Below are positions 1 through 9,517 of a stretch of DNA of 64,000 nt, one piece after another (the first letter of the stretch is position 1; every line of letters begins with the position of its first letter). The position numbers were made by a program, and so were the translations under genes. Source of the DNA: an uncultured Pirellulaceae bacterium (GTDB lineage Bacteria > Planctomycetota > Planctomycetia > Pirellulales > Pirellulaceae). Where the stretch lies: positions 1-64,000 of the forward strand of contig CALDHM010000002.1 of NCBI GenBank assembly GCA_937941455.1. The letters are read 5' to 3'. The notes below the pieces were generated by a model. That model ran no database searches. It saw nothing but the letters and a program-made list of their open reading frames with translations, and was not told the origin of the DNA.

Positions 1-172
1 TCCAAATCTCGCCCCCTCCACACGGCGTCCCCATCCCGCCTCGGCTCTCTTTGCGCACTCCAGCCCCTCCAGCATCTATCCTCCGGGCAATCCTCCCAAA
101 ACCCCGCCCATTTTCCCCTGCCGCCAAACCCCAATCCCCCCAGCCCAACAAACTCCCCCCGCCCAGCCTTTT
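1..172. other. C-rich non-coding stretch at the window edge
   Basis: The plus strand here is strongly pyrimidine-biased, with many runs of four to six C. The overlapping short ORFs in this stretch are proline/serine-rich low-complexity translations and look spurious. It may be the spacer beyond the end of the minus-strand MscS gene. I see no gene, RNA or clear terminator. Confidence 0.4.
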
Positions 173-229
173 ATTTGGCTGGGTGGCACCTTTTGTCGTT
201 CATTTGGCTGGGTGGCACCTTTTGTCGTT
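173..229. repeat. Tandem duplication of a 28-nt unit
   Basis: Two identical 28-nt copies beginning atttggctgggtggcacc are separated by one base, and a partial echo of their end (tttgtcgtt) follows at once. The unit lies about 80 bp beyond the 3' end of the minus-strand MscS gene. This is seen directly; no function is implied. It may be a simple local duplication or part of a dispersed intergenic repeat. Confidence 0.7.
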
Positions 230-305
230 TTTTGTCGTTATTTTTCAACTGTTCTAAGGGGTGGACGAGCGATTCGCGGGCCAGCGTTCCTTTGTTTCGC
301 CGAAA

Positions 306-3300
306 TCAAGCGGCGCGGCATTCTCGGTTTTCGCTGGCTGGGGAAATCGGCGAAGAGTCGATGGCGGGAGACGGGGAGCTGTCTCGCTCGCCGTCGGCAG
401 GCAAGTGGCGCGTGTTCACCAATACCGCCTGGTCGATGCTGCGGATGTGCAAGTCGCGTTGGGGATAAGCGAGCTTGATTCCTGCCGCGCGGAACCGCCG
501 CTCGATTTCGAGGTTCAGTTCGGTCATCACTTGCAAGCGGTTCTCTAGATTCGGCAAGTAAACCCGCAAGCCCAGGTTCAAGGAACTTTCCCCAAAGCTT
601 TCGAAGATCGCTTGGGGGAGCGGATCGCGGAGCACACCTGGATGAGCTTCGGCGATCTGCAGCAGCAAGCTGAGCGCGAGTTGCACATCGGAATCATGCT
701 GCACAGCCACGTTGACGACGACGCGATTGGTAGTGTCGGACAGCGTCCAGTTGAGCAGGCGGCCGGTGACGAATTCTTTGTTGGGCACGATGAATTCCCG
801 CCGATCCCAGTCGGTGATCGTGGTGGCGCGGATTTGGATTCGGGTCACCGCTCCGGTGACACCATCGATGGTGACTACATCACCGAGGCGAATTGGTCGC
901 TCGAAAAGAATGATCAGACCAGACACAAAATTCGCGAAAATTTCTTGCAAGCCGAAGCCCAAGCCGACGGTAAGGCCAGCTGCCAACCACTGAATGCTGT
1001 TCCAACGCAGCCCGATCATGTTGCTGGCGACGATCAGGCCGACCATGGCGAAGGCATAACCAGCCAGAATCTTAATAGTGGTACGATTGCCGTGATTCAG
1101 GGGCAGCTTTTGCAGCACCGAGAGCTCGAGCAAGCCTGGCAGGTTGCGGCTGGCGGTCAGTGCGAGTGCGAGGACAAGCATCGCTCGCAGGACATGCCCA
1201 AGTGTGATCGGCGTGACCTTGTTGACCTCGCGCGAGATGACACCTTCGGCGGTTTCTAGGGTTTCTGTCACATTCCCCACGATCGACCATAATTCGATCT
1301 TGCTGAAGACTTGCAGTGCTGGGAGCACTTGGCTCCAGATGAACCAACAGCCCACCAGGAACAGGGCGACTGCGATGCCTTTGGTGAATCGCAGGACTTG
1401 GTGCTTGATCAACGTCAGGTTGAGTTGCTCGACCTCGGTGAGGTTCGCCAGTTCGCGAGCTTCTTCGAGAGGCTTGTCGGCGGCTAGTGCTGCTTCGCGG
1501 CGGGCTCGTGCTTGTTTCAAGGCCAGTTGACGCCGCGCTGTCATGGCCCAGCGGCTGACAAGCGAATAGGCCAGGCACAGCAGAGCCAGCAAACCTAGCG
1601 TCAACTCGAAGCGCAGAAATAATTGCTCGGCGGTGTACTGATACCCCAGCGACGATAGCACACCCAACAAGACCGGGCACATGAGCATCGGTGGATACCA
1701 CAGCCAACGGTACCTGGCCACGAGCGGCGTTGGGTCCAACTGACGCAAATGTTGCGAGAGGGCTCCCCTACCGCGAAAGATATTTCGCAGGACCAGCAGC
1801 AGGAGCACGCAAAGTGCGAGCAAGCTGAGTCGGCCGACAGTTTCTGTGCTCACCCCTTCGTTAAATCGATTGGCCATCACGATGACGAATCCGAGCGGCA
1901 CACCGCCGAGCAGGTACAACAGAAAATTCCGTCGTAACGAATGGACGACGGCGACTGGCCACTCGATCAACAATTCGGCAATGCCACGCCGCGCGAAGAT
2001 GATCCGCAGCATGCCCACGAAGTACAAGACAACGGCCGTGAACATAAGGGCCGAGCGGAGCGCGACCGATAATTCGAGATCGCTGTAACCGAGTCGCCAA
2101 CTGAGAAACATCAGAGCACCCGGGGCGGGTGTCGCGGCGATGAGGGCCAAGCCGCCGGCCGCGAGCGCCTGGGGCACTCCGGACTGAAGTGGACTGCGGA
2201 CACTGCGATGAAAACCTGACACGACTTGTGGCAAACGCCATTTCAGATAACTGCCGATGCCTACCAGTGCGACGAGCAACCAATACAGGGGCCCGGCTTG
2301 ACGAAAATCGCTGGCCAGAAACTCACCGAGCTTGGACCATTGGTGGTGGGTGACAAACGACTGGATACATTCCCAGGTTCGCCGGGGATATTTGGCATCG
2401 ACAGCGGGACCGCTGCGGATCCACAAAACGCGTTCATCGATATACGTTTGAAATTCCCGTATTTTGTCGCTCAATCTCCGCGAGGAAAAATCGGTTTCGT
2501 TGAGCATCGCGAGGGCCGCGTCGAAATCGGACAGGAGCCCGTCGAGGTAATCGCGTTTGGCGCCGAGGAGTTCGCGAGCCATTTTGCGCAACTCGTCTCG
2601 ATCGACATCATCGGCCTTGATTTCCGAGAGGATGCTGTCCAGTTGACTCTCGATATCGGTGAGTTCCTTGCGTTCGTCCTCGAGTTGCAGTTGTTCGGTT
2701 TGCAGCGAAATGATTTCTTGCTCGACATTTCGCTGAACGCGGCGGTAGAGTCGTTCGTCGGGGAGATAGCTGCGTTGGCTGCGGAGTGTGAGGCCGATCG
2801 CCGTCGAGCGTCCCAAACGTTTTTCCTTTGCCAAAACCGAATTGAATTTCTGTTCGATGGCCGAATAGGTGTCATTGATGGATGAAAGTTGCGATTTCCA
2901 GGCATTGATGTTCTTTTGGTGTTCTTGACGCCGCAGCGTCAGATCCGAGTTGCGAGCGGCCAACGATTTGAGGGCTGGATCGGTATCGCGCAGTTTGCGG
3001 AGGGCCTCGCGTTGTTGGCGTTCGGCCTCGGCCAGGCGAGCCTGGGCGAGAATTTCTCGCCAGCGTTCCTGGCGTTTTTCGAGGGCGTTCTTGTTGCGCG
3101 TCAACAAATCTCGCTGCAGTGGGAAAGCGTCGTTGAGTGCTTCATAGCGGGACTGCTCGATGCGCAACAGTTCGAATTGCTCTTGCAGGAAGACCAGCAA
3201 GGCCTCCTGCTCGGTGCGCCGCGCGAGGCTCAACAAGGTCTGCTCGGTGTCGCTGGGCGGAACGCTGAGAGCCTGTTTTGCCTCGGCGACTTGATTTCGG

Positions 3301-4163
3301 GCCGCCTCGATGATGGTGGCCATTTGCGGGCGGCGTTCCACGCGAACTTTGGCTCGCGCCTCCCATTGTTCAAGATTTTTGCGGGCCTCGGTCAGACTTT
3401 CGTCATCGGCCAGACGGAGTTGTTCCAGTTCAGCTAGGCTGGCCTCGGCGGGAACCTCGGGCTCGATGCGCAGACCGGGTTGCTCCAATTGGGCTTTCAG
3501 TTCCGCGATGGTCGTCGGCGCATTGTCCCGTTCGGTACGTAGTTGCGAGCGGCGTTTCTCGGCGTCGGCTGCTTGGTTCAAGAATTCGACGGCCCGGTCG
3601 AAGTGTTTGATGACTTGCTGCTTGGTCTCCTCGTCCAGATCGGTACGCGACTCAAGACCGGCCCGGCGGGCGGCGACAGTTTCGAGCGTCAACGCTGGAG
3701 GATCCTCGACCGAGTCGGCACCCAATGGGGGCGCTGGCGGCGTCGCATTTCCGGCGACGGCCCCATCTCCAGCGACCGGATCCTGTTGCCAATCGAGAAC
3801 TGGAGAAACCGGAATAAGCCAAGTCGCCAAGGCGATATGGCCCGGCAGCGATTTCGAGGTGATTTCTTCAGAGCCCTGGGTGAAACCTTGCGAACGGAGA
3901 CTGACCAGGTTGCCCGGAGCGGTGGCGGCATTGCGCGTTGGTGGCTGCTGTCGCCCCCACAGATTGGCGGCGAAAAGCAACATCCATCCGGCGACGATCC
4001 ATCGACTAATTTGGCAGAGACTCTTTCGATCGACCTGTCGCGAGTGGTGTTGAGTAACAGGCAAATGACGCTGAAAAATTCGGCTCGAATACATGGCTGC
4101 GGGGGTTGCGGCCAAGGAGGAGTGCGCGACCCTGTGCAGCGGGCTTGCTGCGATCGAAGCCAT
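306..4163 (-). CDS. Large MscS-family mechanosensitive channel (MscK/MscM-like)
   Basis: Predicted inner-membrane small-conductance mechanosensitive channel that would release solutes under hypo-osmotic stress. The first half after an N-terminal hydrophobic segment is a long, charged, Glu/Arg/Gln-rich coiled-coil region, presumably periplasmic. It is followed by about ten hydrophobic segments and then the MscS core: the pore-lining helix region GLTVGLGFGLQEIFANF, the beta domain with FERPIRLGDVV and VTRIQIRATTI, and FIVPNKEFVTGRLLNWT. At nearly 1,290 aa it is in the size range of MscK/MscM rather than MscS (about 290 aa). The ORF opens at a TTG (4178); I prefer the ATG at 4163, which has an AGGCCAAGG tract just upstream, and another ATG lies at 4094. 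It is a single gene with no partner. The family call is firm; ion selectivity and regulation cannot be read. Confidence 0.9.
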   Translation of the reverse strand: MASIAASPLHRVAHSSLAATPAAMYSSRIFQRHLPVTQHHSRQVDRKSLCQISRWIVAGWMLLFAANLWGRQQPPTRNAATAPGNLVSLRSQGFTQGSEEITSKSLPGHIALATWLIPVSPVLDWQQDPVAGDGAVAGNATPPAPPLGADSVEDPPALTLETVAARRAGLESRTDLDEETKQQVIKHFDRAVEFLNQAADAEKRRSQLRTERDNAPTTIAELKAQLEQPGLRIEPEVPAEASLAELEQLRLADDESLTEARKNLEQWEARAKVRVERRPQMATIIEAARNQVAEAKQALSVPPSDTEQTLLSLARRTEQEALLVFLQEQFELLRIEQSRYEALNDAFPLQRDLLTRNKNALEKRQERWREILAQARLAEAERQQREALRKLRDTDPALKSLAARNSDLTLRRQEHQKNINAWKSQLSSINDTYSAIEQKFNSVLAKEKRLGRSTAIGLTLRSQRSYLPDERLYRRVQRNVEQEIISLQTEQLQLEDERKELTDIESQLDSILSEIKADDVDRDELRKMARELLGAKRDYLDGLLSDFDAALAMLNETDFSSRRLSDKIREFQTYIDERVLWIRSGPAVDAKYPRRTWECIQSFVTHHQWSKLGEFLASDFRQAGPLYWLLVALVGIGSYLKWRLPQVVSGFHRSVRSPLQSGVPQALAAGGLALIAATPAPGALMFLSWRLGYSDLELSVALRSALMFTAVVLYFVGMLRIIFARRGIAELLIEWPVAVVHSLRRNFLLYLLGGVPLGFVIVMANRFNEGVSTETVGRLSLLALCVLLLLVLRNIFRGRGALSQHLRQLDPTPLVARYRWLWYPPMLMCPVLLGVLSSLGYQYTAEQLFLRFELTLGLLALLCLAYSLVSRWAMTARRQLALKQARARREAALAADKPLEEARELANLTEVEQLNLTLIKHQVLRFTKGIAVALFLVGCWFIWSQVLPALQVFSKIELWSIVGNVTETLETAEGVISREVNKVTPITLGHVLRAMLVLALALTASRNLPGLLELSVLQKLPLNHGNRTTIKILAGYAFAMVGLIVASNMIGLRWNSIQWLAAGLTVGLGFGLQEIFANFVSGLIILFERPIRLGDVVTIDGVTGAVTRIQIRATTITDWDRREFIVPNKEFVTGRLLNWTLSDTTNRVVVNVAVQHDSDVQLALSLLLQIAEAHPGVLRDPLPQAIFESFGESSLNLGLRVYLPNLENRLQVMTELNLEIERRFRAAGIKLAYPQRDLHIRSIDQAVLVNTRHLPADGERDSSPSPAIDSSPISPASENRECRAA

Positions 4164-4605
4164 CCTTGGCCTATTCAACGAACTGAACGAGCCGGGAGTT
4201 TAAATCGATCGGGGCTTGGTGGCAACTCCGAATTTTTATCGCGATTCTTGCGGGTTTCTCGCGTCAATCCCCGCATGGCAGAGGGCTGTTAAGGTGCGGA
4301 CGGAGAAATTCTGTTGGCTCGGCGAGAAAGGGCTCAATCGACGTGGTGCGCTAATGGTGTGTGAAATCCTACCGAGACTTCCACGATCTTGGGAATCAGC
4401 GATGAGCAGCGTTGAATGACTTGTTTTGAAGCACCTCCCTTGCTGACGCTGAGGGTTGCGATGTCGACTGAACGCGAAGGAAGTGGGGTCTGTGCTGAAG
4501 CTTCGATTTGGGCATTAAACGAAAGGTAGCAAGCATCGCCGGGTACAGTGGTGCTCCGGCGAAGTCCAACAATCCAACGCGTGTCGCGACGGAAAACTTT
4601 TGAGA
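4164..4605. other. Intergenic region, no gene seen
   Basis: This is the upstream region of the MscS gene and the downstream region of the next minus-strand gene. A short ORF at 4216-4419 has no family signature. Around 4534-4565 there is a possible stem (tcgccgg paired with ccggcga) whose ccggcgaag half resembles the dispersed repeat described elsewhere in the window, but the match is too short to call a copy. Confidence 0.35.
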
Positions 4606-5334
4606 CTATTTGATGGCGATTGCCTGCTGGATAGGTAACAGCAGGTTATCGACCAAATAGGTTTCGACAATTTCTCGACCGCGCTCGTAGAGGCGATCCA
4701 ACACGGCAGAGAAGGATTCTTGCGGATCGATGCCGCCGTAACGACGAATATTCAAATAAATACTCAACGGTTCATCGCTGTATGAATCATGGCGAACTTG
4801 GTAGGCCGTCGTTCTCGGCTCGACATGAACGCGGGCCTGCGTACGACAATCATTGTCGAGTGCAAGGGTCAAAATATATTCGTGAGAGATTAGCTTGGCA
4901 CCTGCAGACCGTAAACCCTCGAAGCCCGGACAAAAACCGAGGGCCTCGGCCAGCAGTTCATGATGATTGCCGAAATAGGTGAAATCGAACCCGAACATCA
5001 AGTTGATGAATTCGCACTCGAACGAACTGATGTTCAATGTGTACGGGAATAATTCGAAAAGGAAGCGATGGAATTCCATCGCCTCTGCGGGGGACGGGGG
5101 GTTCGACCAACCGCTACCTACCTGCTCGTATTCGACCATCGTCCAGCGATAGTTGCCCAAGTCCTTGTCTTCTTCCAGGATGAAATCACGGTCCCGTGAG
5201 TAAAAATTCCGCATCGTGGGATAGCGTTTTCGAACCTGGTCGAAATAATGAATCAGGGTTCCGCGCTCCATGGGCAATGGAATTTCGGTGCTCAGATTGG
5301 CGTTGATGTAGAACTCGTCGGCAATGTTTCGCAT
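4606..5334 (-). CDS. Hypothetical protein, conserved-looking, function unknown
   Basis: I do not recognise this 242-aa protein. It has no signal peptide or membrane segment, a balanced composition rich in Glu, Tyr and Phe, and ordinary codon use, so it looks like a real cytoplasmic protein. Segments such as YRWTMVEYEQVGSGW and FECEFINLMFGFDFTYFGNH suggest a compact alpha/beta fold. The start ATG at 5334 is the natural choice, since little room remains in frame upstream. It stands alone between the MscS gene (same strand, 440 bp away) and a divergent alkyltransferase gene. Coding status is likely; function is open. Confidence 0.7.
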   Translation of the reverse strand: MRNIADEFYINANLSTEIPLPMERGTLIHYFDQVRKRYPTMRNFYSRDRDFILEEDKDLGNYRWTMVEYEQVGSGWSNPPSPAEAMEFHRFLFELFPYTLNISSFECEFINLMFGFDFTYFGNHHELLAEALGFCPGFEGLRSAGAKLISHEYILTLALDNDCRTQARVHVEPRTTAYQVRHDSYSDEPLSIYLNIRRYGGIDPQESFSAVLDRLYERGREIVETYLVDNLLLPIQQAIAIK

Positions 5335-5681
5335 GTTTTTGAGGCAAGCCTAACGACAGACAAATGAAAAATTACGCGTAGTGATTGATTAGCATCAGGG
5401 GGCAGCTGCACTGGGGTGCTGCCATTCAAGCAGCAGTGAAATGGCACGGTCATATTCAATCGAACGTTTCCCGTTGTTGACGCAGCGGGTTACGCTGTAC
5501 CAATTATGCTTTACCAGATGACAGCGGCAAAATCGACTTTTCAAAATTGTGAGGCCGTAACGAAATCGACTCCTAAAGATTCGTAATATGGCATTCAGGA
5601 CCGGCGTTTGACAAGGTGCCGGAATTCTCAAGTTTCGTCGGGAAAAGTGGCGAACACCAGGACATTGGAGCAAGGATCACC
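5335..5681. other. Divergent intergenic region
   Basis: About 350 bp between two divergently transcribed genes, so promoters for both are expected here. A minus-strand ORF (5395-5673) is Arg/Cys-rich with no recognisable family and is probably spurious. The 22 codons upstream of the chosen start of the alkyltransferase gene are also in frame but do not resemble the family. Confidence 0.35.
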
Positions 5682-6272
5682 ATGAACATCGAACGTTGTC
5701 TCTGCATATTTCCCAGTGATTTGGGTTGGATGGGACTGATCGTTGCGACTGATAACGCAGTCGCTCAGGTAGAGCGATTGACCTTTGGGCATGCAAATCA
5801 AACGGAGGTTGCCGCAACCCTTCGCGCCGTGGACCGATCGCTGCGGATCACTAATTACAGAGACACTGAGATTTGGGTTTGGGTTCGGGTTTTGCAAGCA
5901 TATTCCGCTGGAAAAGCGGCAAATTTGAGCATGATTCCGATCCGTAATGTGGGCTTTACAACGTTCGAAATTGCCGTTCGTCACGCCTGCCAAAAGATCC
6001 CACGAGGAGAAGTACGAACCTACGGAGAGTTGGCCCAGATGGTCGGGCATCTCGGCGCGGCTCGAGCGGTGGGGAATGTGATGCGAAAGAATCCGACCCC
6101 CTTGCTGGTTCCCTGCCATCGTGTCGTGGGACGGCAAGGGCTGGGAAATTTTTCGGCACCGCAAGGGGTGGCGATGAAGCGGCGGTTGCTCGAGATGGAA
6201 GCGACAGCGAACCGCCTTTCGGAACGAGTTGCTGCTGCACCGAGCGACGTGCGGTCAGTAGCTAGCGTCTGA
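5682..6272 (+). CDS. ogt: Methylated-DNA--protein-cysteine S-methyltransferase (Ogt/MGMT)
   Basis: Suicide DNA-repair enzyme that transfers the alkyl group from O6-alkylguanine to its own cysteine. The active-site motif PCHRV is present at about residue 145, preceded by the DNA-binding helix-turn-helix region (IPRGEVRTYGELAQ, GAARAVGNVMRKNP). The N-terminal part is a degenerate ribonuclease-H-like domain typical of Ogt/Ada-C proteins. I moved the start from 5616 to the ATG at 5682 because GGAG precedes it by about 11 nt and the upstream codons look unrelated to the family, giving 196 aa. The SpoU methyltransferase gene follows 42 bp downstream on the same strand, so the two may be co-transcribed. 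There is no Ada regulatory domain. Confidence 0.9.
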   Translation: MNIERCLCIFPSDLGWMGLIVATDNAVAQVERLTFGHANQTEVAATLRAVDRSLRITNYRDTEIWVWVRVLQAYSAGKAANLSMIPIRNVGFTTFEIAVRHACQKIPRGEVRTYGELAQMVGHLGAARAVGNVMRKNPTPLLVPCHRVVGRQGLGNFSAPQGVAMKRRLLEMEATANRLSERVAAAPSDVRSVASV

Positions 6273-6314
6273 GGGAGTGGTCACCGCGAGACGAAACGCG
6301 AGGCTTGATCCATC

Positions 6315-7157
6315 ATGCTTGTCCGACATCTCACGGAAATCGATAGCCCATTGCTCGACCCCTATCGCGAGCTCAAGCGGACGAATTTGACCCGCTGGTC
6401 GCGTTGGTTCATCGCCGAGGGGCGCAAGGTGGTAGAACGATTGTTCTACAGTGAGATACCTATTTACTCGGTGCTCGTCAGCGAAAAGCGATGGGAGGAA
6501 TTCGCGCCAAAGATCCCCGATCATCTGACAGCGTTGGTGGTGCCCCACGAACTGTGCAAGGAACTGGTCGGCTTCGATTTTCACGCCGGCATCCTGGCTT
6601 GTGCTCAGCGGCCTGCCAAACGAAGTTGCCGGGATTTTCCGATCGAAGCCTCCCAGCCGCAAACGTGGGTTATCTGCCCGAATACCAATCTGCCGGACAA
6701 CTTGGGAGCCATCGCCCGTTTTGCCGCTGCGTTTGGCGTGACGGGCCTGGTCTGCGGTCCGGAGACATGTGATCCCTTTTCGCGCAGAACTGTGCGTGTG
6801 TCGATGGGCAATTTGTTTCAGCTTGTGGTGTACGAGCCACGGGATTTAATCGACGATCTGGTCTGGCTCCGCAAACAAGCCGGCTTTGAGATCATTGCCG
6901 CGCATCAAGGCTCCGCATCGCTTTCGATTGAGAACTTCTGCCGCCGCGATCGCACGGCGATCGTCCTGGGGAATGAAGCTCACGGCGTACCCGCAGATGT
7001 GCTCTGCATCTGCGACGCGGCTGTGGAGATCCCGATCTCGAGCGCAGTCGATTCATTGAACGTGGCCAACGCTGCCGCTATTTTGTTGTATGAGTTGACG
7101 AGGGCGGATCGCGACCGGTTGCGAGCGACGATTCAGCTTGTGTCAAAGCGGCCGTAA
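6315..7157 (+). CDS. SpoU/TrmH-family RNA 2'-O-ribose methyltransferase
   Basis: S-adenosylmethionine-dependent RNA methyltransferase of the SPOUT class with a trefoil knot. The three SpoU motifs are visible: NTNLPDNLGAIARFAAAFG (motif 1), IVLGNEAHGVP (motif 2) and IPISSAVDSLNVANAAAILLYE (motif 3). The first 110 residues form the substrate-binding domain seen in TsnR/RlmB/TrmH relatives (KRTNLTRWSRWFIAEGRKVVERL). Length, 280 aa, is normal. The precise rRNA or tRNA target cannot be told from sequence, so I give no gene symbol. It follows the alkyltransferase gene on the same strand and converges on rsgA across 170 bp. Confidence 0.9.
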   Translation: MLVRHLTEIDSPLLDPYRELKRTNLTRWSRWFIAEGRKVVERLFYSEIPIYSVLVSEKRWEEFAPKIPDHLTALVVPHELCKELVGFDFHAGILACAQRPAKRSCRDFPIEASQPQTWVICPNTNLPDNLGAIARFAAAFGVTGLVCGPETCDPFSRRTVRVSMGNLFQLVVYEPRDLIDDLVWLRKQAGFEIIAAHQGSASLSIENFCRRDRTAIVLGNEAHGVPADVLCICDAAVEIPISSAVDSLNVANAAAILLYELTRADRDRLRATIQLVSKRP

Positions 7158-7327
7158 GCGAGTTCGGGATCTGGCGGAGGTTCTGTTTACGACGGCTGGC
7201 TCGGGTTGCTGGTGGGACTGACGATAGGCTCGTCTTTTTCCAAAGCTCTTTCTATTGCCGAGCGCGACCCCGAGGTTTTCGATAACTGGACGCTAACGCG
7301 TTCGGGCTTATCGTTTAGGGACAAAGC

Positions 7328-8461
7328 CTAGTCTCCTGCGCGGATTTGGCAAAAGCTATCGTAACGGCGAACATCGATCCAGCCGTCAGCAACGGCGTCC
7401 TTGACCGCGCAGTCTTCTTCGTGCGAGTGCGTGCAATTGGGAAACCGGCATTGATGTACGAACGGACGCAGTTCGCGAAAGTAGCCTTCGACTTCTTCCG
7501 GCACGATATCCCACAGCTGAAATTGCCGAATTCCGGGCGTGTCGATCAGATGCCCACCAAACGATAGCGGTACGAGCTCGGCGGCGGTCGTGGTGTGTCG
7601 GCCCTTGCTGTTTTCCTCGCTGACCGAGGCCACGCGACGCGACAGCCCGGGTTCAAGAGCGTTGAGTAATGAGGATTTTCCGACGCCGCTCTGTCCGGTC
7701 ACCACGCTGTCCTTGCCCGACAATAGGCTCCGTAGGCGAGCGATCCCCGCGCCGGTCACGGTTGAGGCGAGCACCACCGGATAACCGAGCTGAGCCCAGA
7801 CGCCGATGGTGGGTTGGAGGTCGGCGACATTCACGAGATCGATTTTGTTGATCACGATGATCGGTTGCAGTTTCGCCTTTTCGACAGCGATCAAGACACG
7901 ATCGATCAAATTCGGCTTGAGGATCGGCTCGACGGCGCTCGAAACAATCAACGCCAAATCGACATTCGCAGCAATGATTTGCCGCCGACCTCGGCTGGTG
8001 CGGTCGATAAAATTGCGGCGATTCTCCACGCGAATAACGACGCCTTGCTGGGAGGCGACTTGCTGCACGCGCACGTAATCTCCGGCAACCACGACATTTT
8101 GCAGGTCAGTCGCCAAGCTTTTAAGCAGCCCTCTCGTGGCGCACTCCAGCACTCCGTGTTCGGTCTGCACGAAACTGGCTAGTCCGTGAACTCGCAACAC
8201 CCGGCCGGCCATGGTTTGGTTTTCGTCGACATCCAGGGCGACTTGAAATCCAGCGTCGACCGTCTCTGCAGTTTCGCCGATAACGGTCCGTTTTCGTGTC
8301 CATCGGCCTTTGCCGGAAACTCGCTCGGCGGTGCTGAGATCTTCCAAGCTCGCTTCGTCGGCATCGAAGTCGCGTGTTAAATCGTTGTGGCGACGGCGGA
8401 CGTCGTAGTTCTTCTTGAAGTCCGCCCGGATCTTTTTCTGACTTTTGCGTTTTTTCGACAA
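7328..8461 (-). CDS. rsgA: Ribosome small-subunit-dependent GTPase A (RsgA/YjeQ)
   Basis: Circularly permuted GTPase that helps 30S subunit maturation. The G motifs appear in permuted order: NKIDL (G4), then GQSGVGKSSLLNAL (G1/P-loop), then DTPGIRQFQLW (G3). An OB-fold precedes the GTPase domain (AGRVLRVHGLASFVQ), and a zinc-binding tail with the Cys-x4-Cys-x-His-x5-Cys pattern follows (CRFPNCTHSHEEDC). The basic N-terminal extension (MSKKRKSQKKIRADFKKN) is longer than in E. coli and probably contacts rRNA. The ORF opens with TTG at 8461, preceded by a GAGG tract; no nearby in-frame ATG fits as well. The gene is monocistronic here. Confidence 0.95.
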   Translation of the reverse strand: MSKKRKSQKKIRADFKKNYDVRRRHNDLTRDFDADEASLEDLSTAERVSGKGRWTRKRTVIGETAETVDAGFQVALDVDENQTMAGRVLRVHGLASFVQTEHGVLECATRGLLKSLATDLQNVVVAGDYVRVQQVASQQGVVIRVENRRNFIDRTSRGRRQIIAANVDLALIVSSAVEPILKPNLIDRVLIAVEKAKLQPIIVINKIDLVNVADLQPTIGVWAQLGYPVVLASTVTGAGIARLRSLLSGKDSVVTGQSGVGKSSLLNALEPGLSRRVASVSEENSKGRHTTTAAELVPLSFGGHLIDTPGIRQFQLWDIVPEEVEGYFRELRPFVHQCRFPNCTHSHEEDCAVKDAVADGWIDVRRYDSFCQIRAGD

Positions 8462-9076
8462 ATGAAACCGGCCTCGACGGACCGTCCTAATTCATGATCG
8501 TTGGAACACGCCGTGGGGGGCTTGGCCAGCGCTGGTTGGGGAAATCGACGGCAGAATGTTCGCCAGCAACTCCATAGCTGCTCTGTTATGACACAGGCCC
8601 CTTGCGCGTGGGTTCAGACAAATTATATCTCAGTCTCGCGATTCATCGCCGCGCCCTCAACGTCGCGGGTGGGCTCACCTTGTGTTTCACAGTCTGCTCG
8701 TTGGCCCGAAACTGACTAGTCGGAGAAGAGCATGCCTTTGTGACTCCGCCGCAGCCTCGCTCGGATCATCGATCGCGTTTCGGCGCCGCAGATTTTGCCG
8801 GTTCTCCCGAAGGTTGCTGGCATTTTATAGAAAATTTTTGTGAAGATTTCGGAATGAACAATGTGACGGCGAGTTTCGCAATGCACCCACTTAGGGGGCT
8901 GAATTTCACCGTGGATCGCCATGAGGGAATCGGGACAAAACAACGCGATTTTTTTGGTCTTGTCACGTTGAGAATTTGGAAAAAAATAGTCGATCTTCGG
9001 GAAAAAAATTGCCGATTTTCATCGTTTAATTCGACTTTTACTGATTTTTTGATCGCTGAACAGAGGAGAATTTCCA
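8462..9076. other. Divergent intergenic region of 615 bp, no gene seen
   Basis: It separates the divergent rsgA and 93-aa genes. The right half is AT-rich with runs of A and T (attttatagaaaatttttg), a composition expected around promoters. ORFs in the track here (8740-9105 and others) lack family features. No RNA gene or repeat was recognised. Confidence 0.35.
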
Positions 9077-9358
9077 ATGGGTACCCTGGTTGCCAACTGG
9101 CATGACGAAAACAACAGTCGCACCATCAATTTTTCGGTCGCCTACGAAGTGTGCGGCGCTGGAAAGGTGACGATCAAGGAGATTGTTCCCGACCGTGTTA
9201 CGATCGTTTGCCCCACCACGAACACTTCGCTGAAGACGCTGAAGGTCTACACCACCAAGGGGCGTGACCTGTTGGCCAACCAGATTCGCCAGTCGGGCCG
9301 TATCGCAGATTTGCAACTCGAGATCGCCGAGCGCCGAATCACCGCGGCAACCGCCTAG
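9077..9358 (+). CDS. Small conserved-looking hypothetical protein (93 aa)
   Basis: Not recognised. A strong ribosome-binding site (cagaggagaatttcc) sits just before the ATG, and an intrinsic terminator follows about 90 bp after the stop, so this is very probably a true single-gene unit. The protein is soluble and beta-rich by appearance, with alternating hydrophobic residues (KVTIKEIVPDRVTIVCP) and a charged helical end (LANQIRQSGRIADLQLEIAERR). It has two cysteines. The long AT-rich leader upstream suggests its own promoter. Confidence 0.75.
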   Translation: MGTLVANWHDENNSRTINFSVAYEVCGAGKVTIKEIVPDRVTIVCPTTNTSLKTLKVYTTKGRDLLANQIRQSGRIADLQLEIAERRITAATA

Positions 9359-9450
9359 CGCACGGCCCCGCTAATTTTCGCAGCTGGCCGTTGCTCGTTT
9401 ATTTGCTGAGCGAGTTATTGCGGTATCCATCCATTTAACATCTAACATCA

Positions 9451-9481
9451 AAAAAGCTGGCCCAACGGCCAGCTTTTTTTT
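9451..9481. terminator. Bidirectional intrinsic terminator
   Basis: A perfect 7-bp G/C-rich stem (GCTGGCC with GGCCAGC) around a CAAC loop is flanked by five A on one side and eight T on the other, so it can end transcription on both strands. It lies between two convergent genes, exactly where such an element is expected. Confidence 0.9.
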
Positions 9482-9517
9482 GCTAGGCGAAGGACGGATT
9501 GACTTTCGAATCCGCCG

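Noticed and set aside
4534-4565. A fourth copy of the dispersed repeat
   Set aside because: Only about nine bases (ccggcgaag) are shared with a stem; too short to separate from chance.
5395-5673. 92-aa minus ORF in the divergent spacer
   Set aside because: Arg/Cys-rich, no domain; overlaps the expected promoter region.
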